Origin: Acidobacteriaceae bacterium
GTDB lineage: Bacteria; Acidobacteriota; Terriglobia; Terriglobales; Acidobacteriaceae
DNA length: 52,010 nucleotides
Reading direction: 5' to 3'
Assembly (NCBI GenBank): GCA_003134655.1
Contig: PLBY01000035.1
Coordinates: 14,731 to 66,740 of the forward strand
Part shown: positions 51,755-52,010 of the stretch, in pieces
How the letters are laid out: each line of letters opens with the position of its first letter
How positions within the stretch are numbered: position 1 is the stretch's first letter
Made by a program: the position numbers and the translations under genes
Notes under the pieces: model-generated
The model's input: only the letters and a program-made list of their open reading frames with translations
Database searches by the model: none
What the model was told of the DNA's origin: nothing

Positions 51755-52010
51755 ACTTCTCCATCCGGCGGTAGAGGGCGCCGCGGCTAAGCCCCAGAGT
51801 CTCCGCGGCCTGGCTCACATTCCCCTGAGAACGCTGCAGAGCCTTGCGGATGAGAATGGCTTCCACCGATTCGAGACTGAGCTCTTCGAGGTTCTGGCTT
51901 TGGGGCCGCAACATATCCAGCCCCAAGTCTGCGCGCTGGATCTCGTTGCCCCGGCACATGAGGACCGCTCGCTCAAGAGTGTGCTCCAATTCCCGAACAT
52001 TGCCCGGCCA
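51744..52010 (-). CDS. Sigma-54-dependent response regulator (NtrC-like), C-terminal end
   Basis: The 5' part lies outside the window; 88 residues are visible. The sequence opens with [18 protein letters not shown], the end of the AAA+ domain of sigma-54 activators. It ends with a Fis-type HTH ([20 protein letters not shown], then [17 protein letters not shown]). Such proteins hydrolyse ATP to open sigma-54 promoters after phosphorylation of a receiver domain, which would be upstream. The stop overlaps the kinase start by 11 bp. Confidence 0.92.
   Translation of the reverse strand, partial: WPGNVRELEHTLERAVLMCRGNEIQRADLGLDMLRPQSQNLEELSLESVEAILIRKALQRSQGNVSQAAETLGLSRGALYRRMEKYGL

Overview
The window looks like chromosomal DNA of an Acidobacteriota, most likely a soil member of the class Terriglobia. 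The pointers are a VWFA-type protein of the kind expanded in acidobacteria, large lipoprotein phosphoesterases with Ig-like or InlB-like spacers, an ice-binding-type adhesin, many Ig/TPR surface proteins, and several secreted families I cannot place. Bases are moderately GC-rich by eye, genes are loosely packed, and there are no rRNA genes, tRNAs, insertion sequences, integrases or CRISPR arrays that I can see. This assignment is inference from gene content only.

Layout. 1-24 kb is a loose surface/secretome region: the end of a cyclase-family gene, a phosphoesterase lipoprotein behind two CRP-type boxes, an ECF sigma factor, a NarL-type response regulator, a TonB-like protein, an ice-binding-type lipoprotein, a Crp/Fnr regulator, a stand-alone GroEL apical domain, a second phosphoesterase with a VWA partner, small secreted or zinc-ribbon proteins, a nucleotidyltransferase-like gene, a TPR protein, a DUF5666-like protein, a beta-propeller lipoprotein, and two paralogous Ig/lectin-like secreted proteins. 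The last two share a conserved 5' leader whose two hairpins show paired base changes.

24-40.2 kb reads as an exopolysaccharide assembly and export locus. On the minus strand lie a thymidylate-kinase-like protein, a STAS-membrane protein and a Wzx-type flippase fused to a soluble DGNHR domain. Then come a GH99-like lipoprotein (+), a GT2, three envelope proteins and a large membrane GT-C-like protein (minus). A divergent 92-bp promoter region follows, and then a 1407-residue TPR plus beta-barrel outer-membrane protein followed at 12 bp by a GT4 (+). The parts list resembles Pel/Bcs/Pga secretion without the usual BcsA or PelD, so it may be an undescribed variant.

40.5-50.3 kb is a cluster of small stress-type genes: an ABM-fold protein, two His/Ala-rich helical proteins (one frameshifted), an Lmo0937-like membrane peptide, a peptidoglycan-binding protein, a second Crp/Fnr paralogue with the same recognition helix as the first, a DUF883-like protein, a VIT1/CCC1 transporter, a bacterial metallothionein, a CsbD-like gene (frameshifted), a BON-domain lipoprotein and several unknowns. 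The window ends in an NtrB/NtrC-like pair on the minus strand: a complete histidine kinase and the C-terminus of its sigma-54 activator.

The most interesting points are the exopolysaccharide locus with its flippase-DGNHR fusion, the apical-domain-only GroEL protein, and the covarying leaders of the twin secreted proteins.
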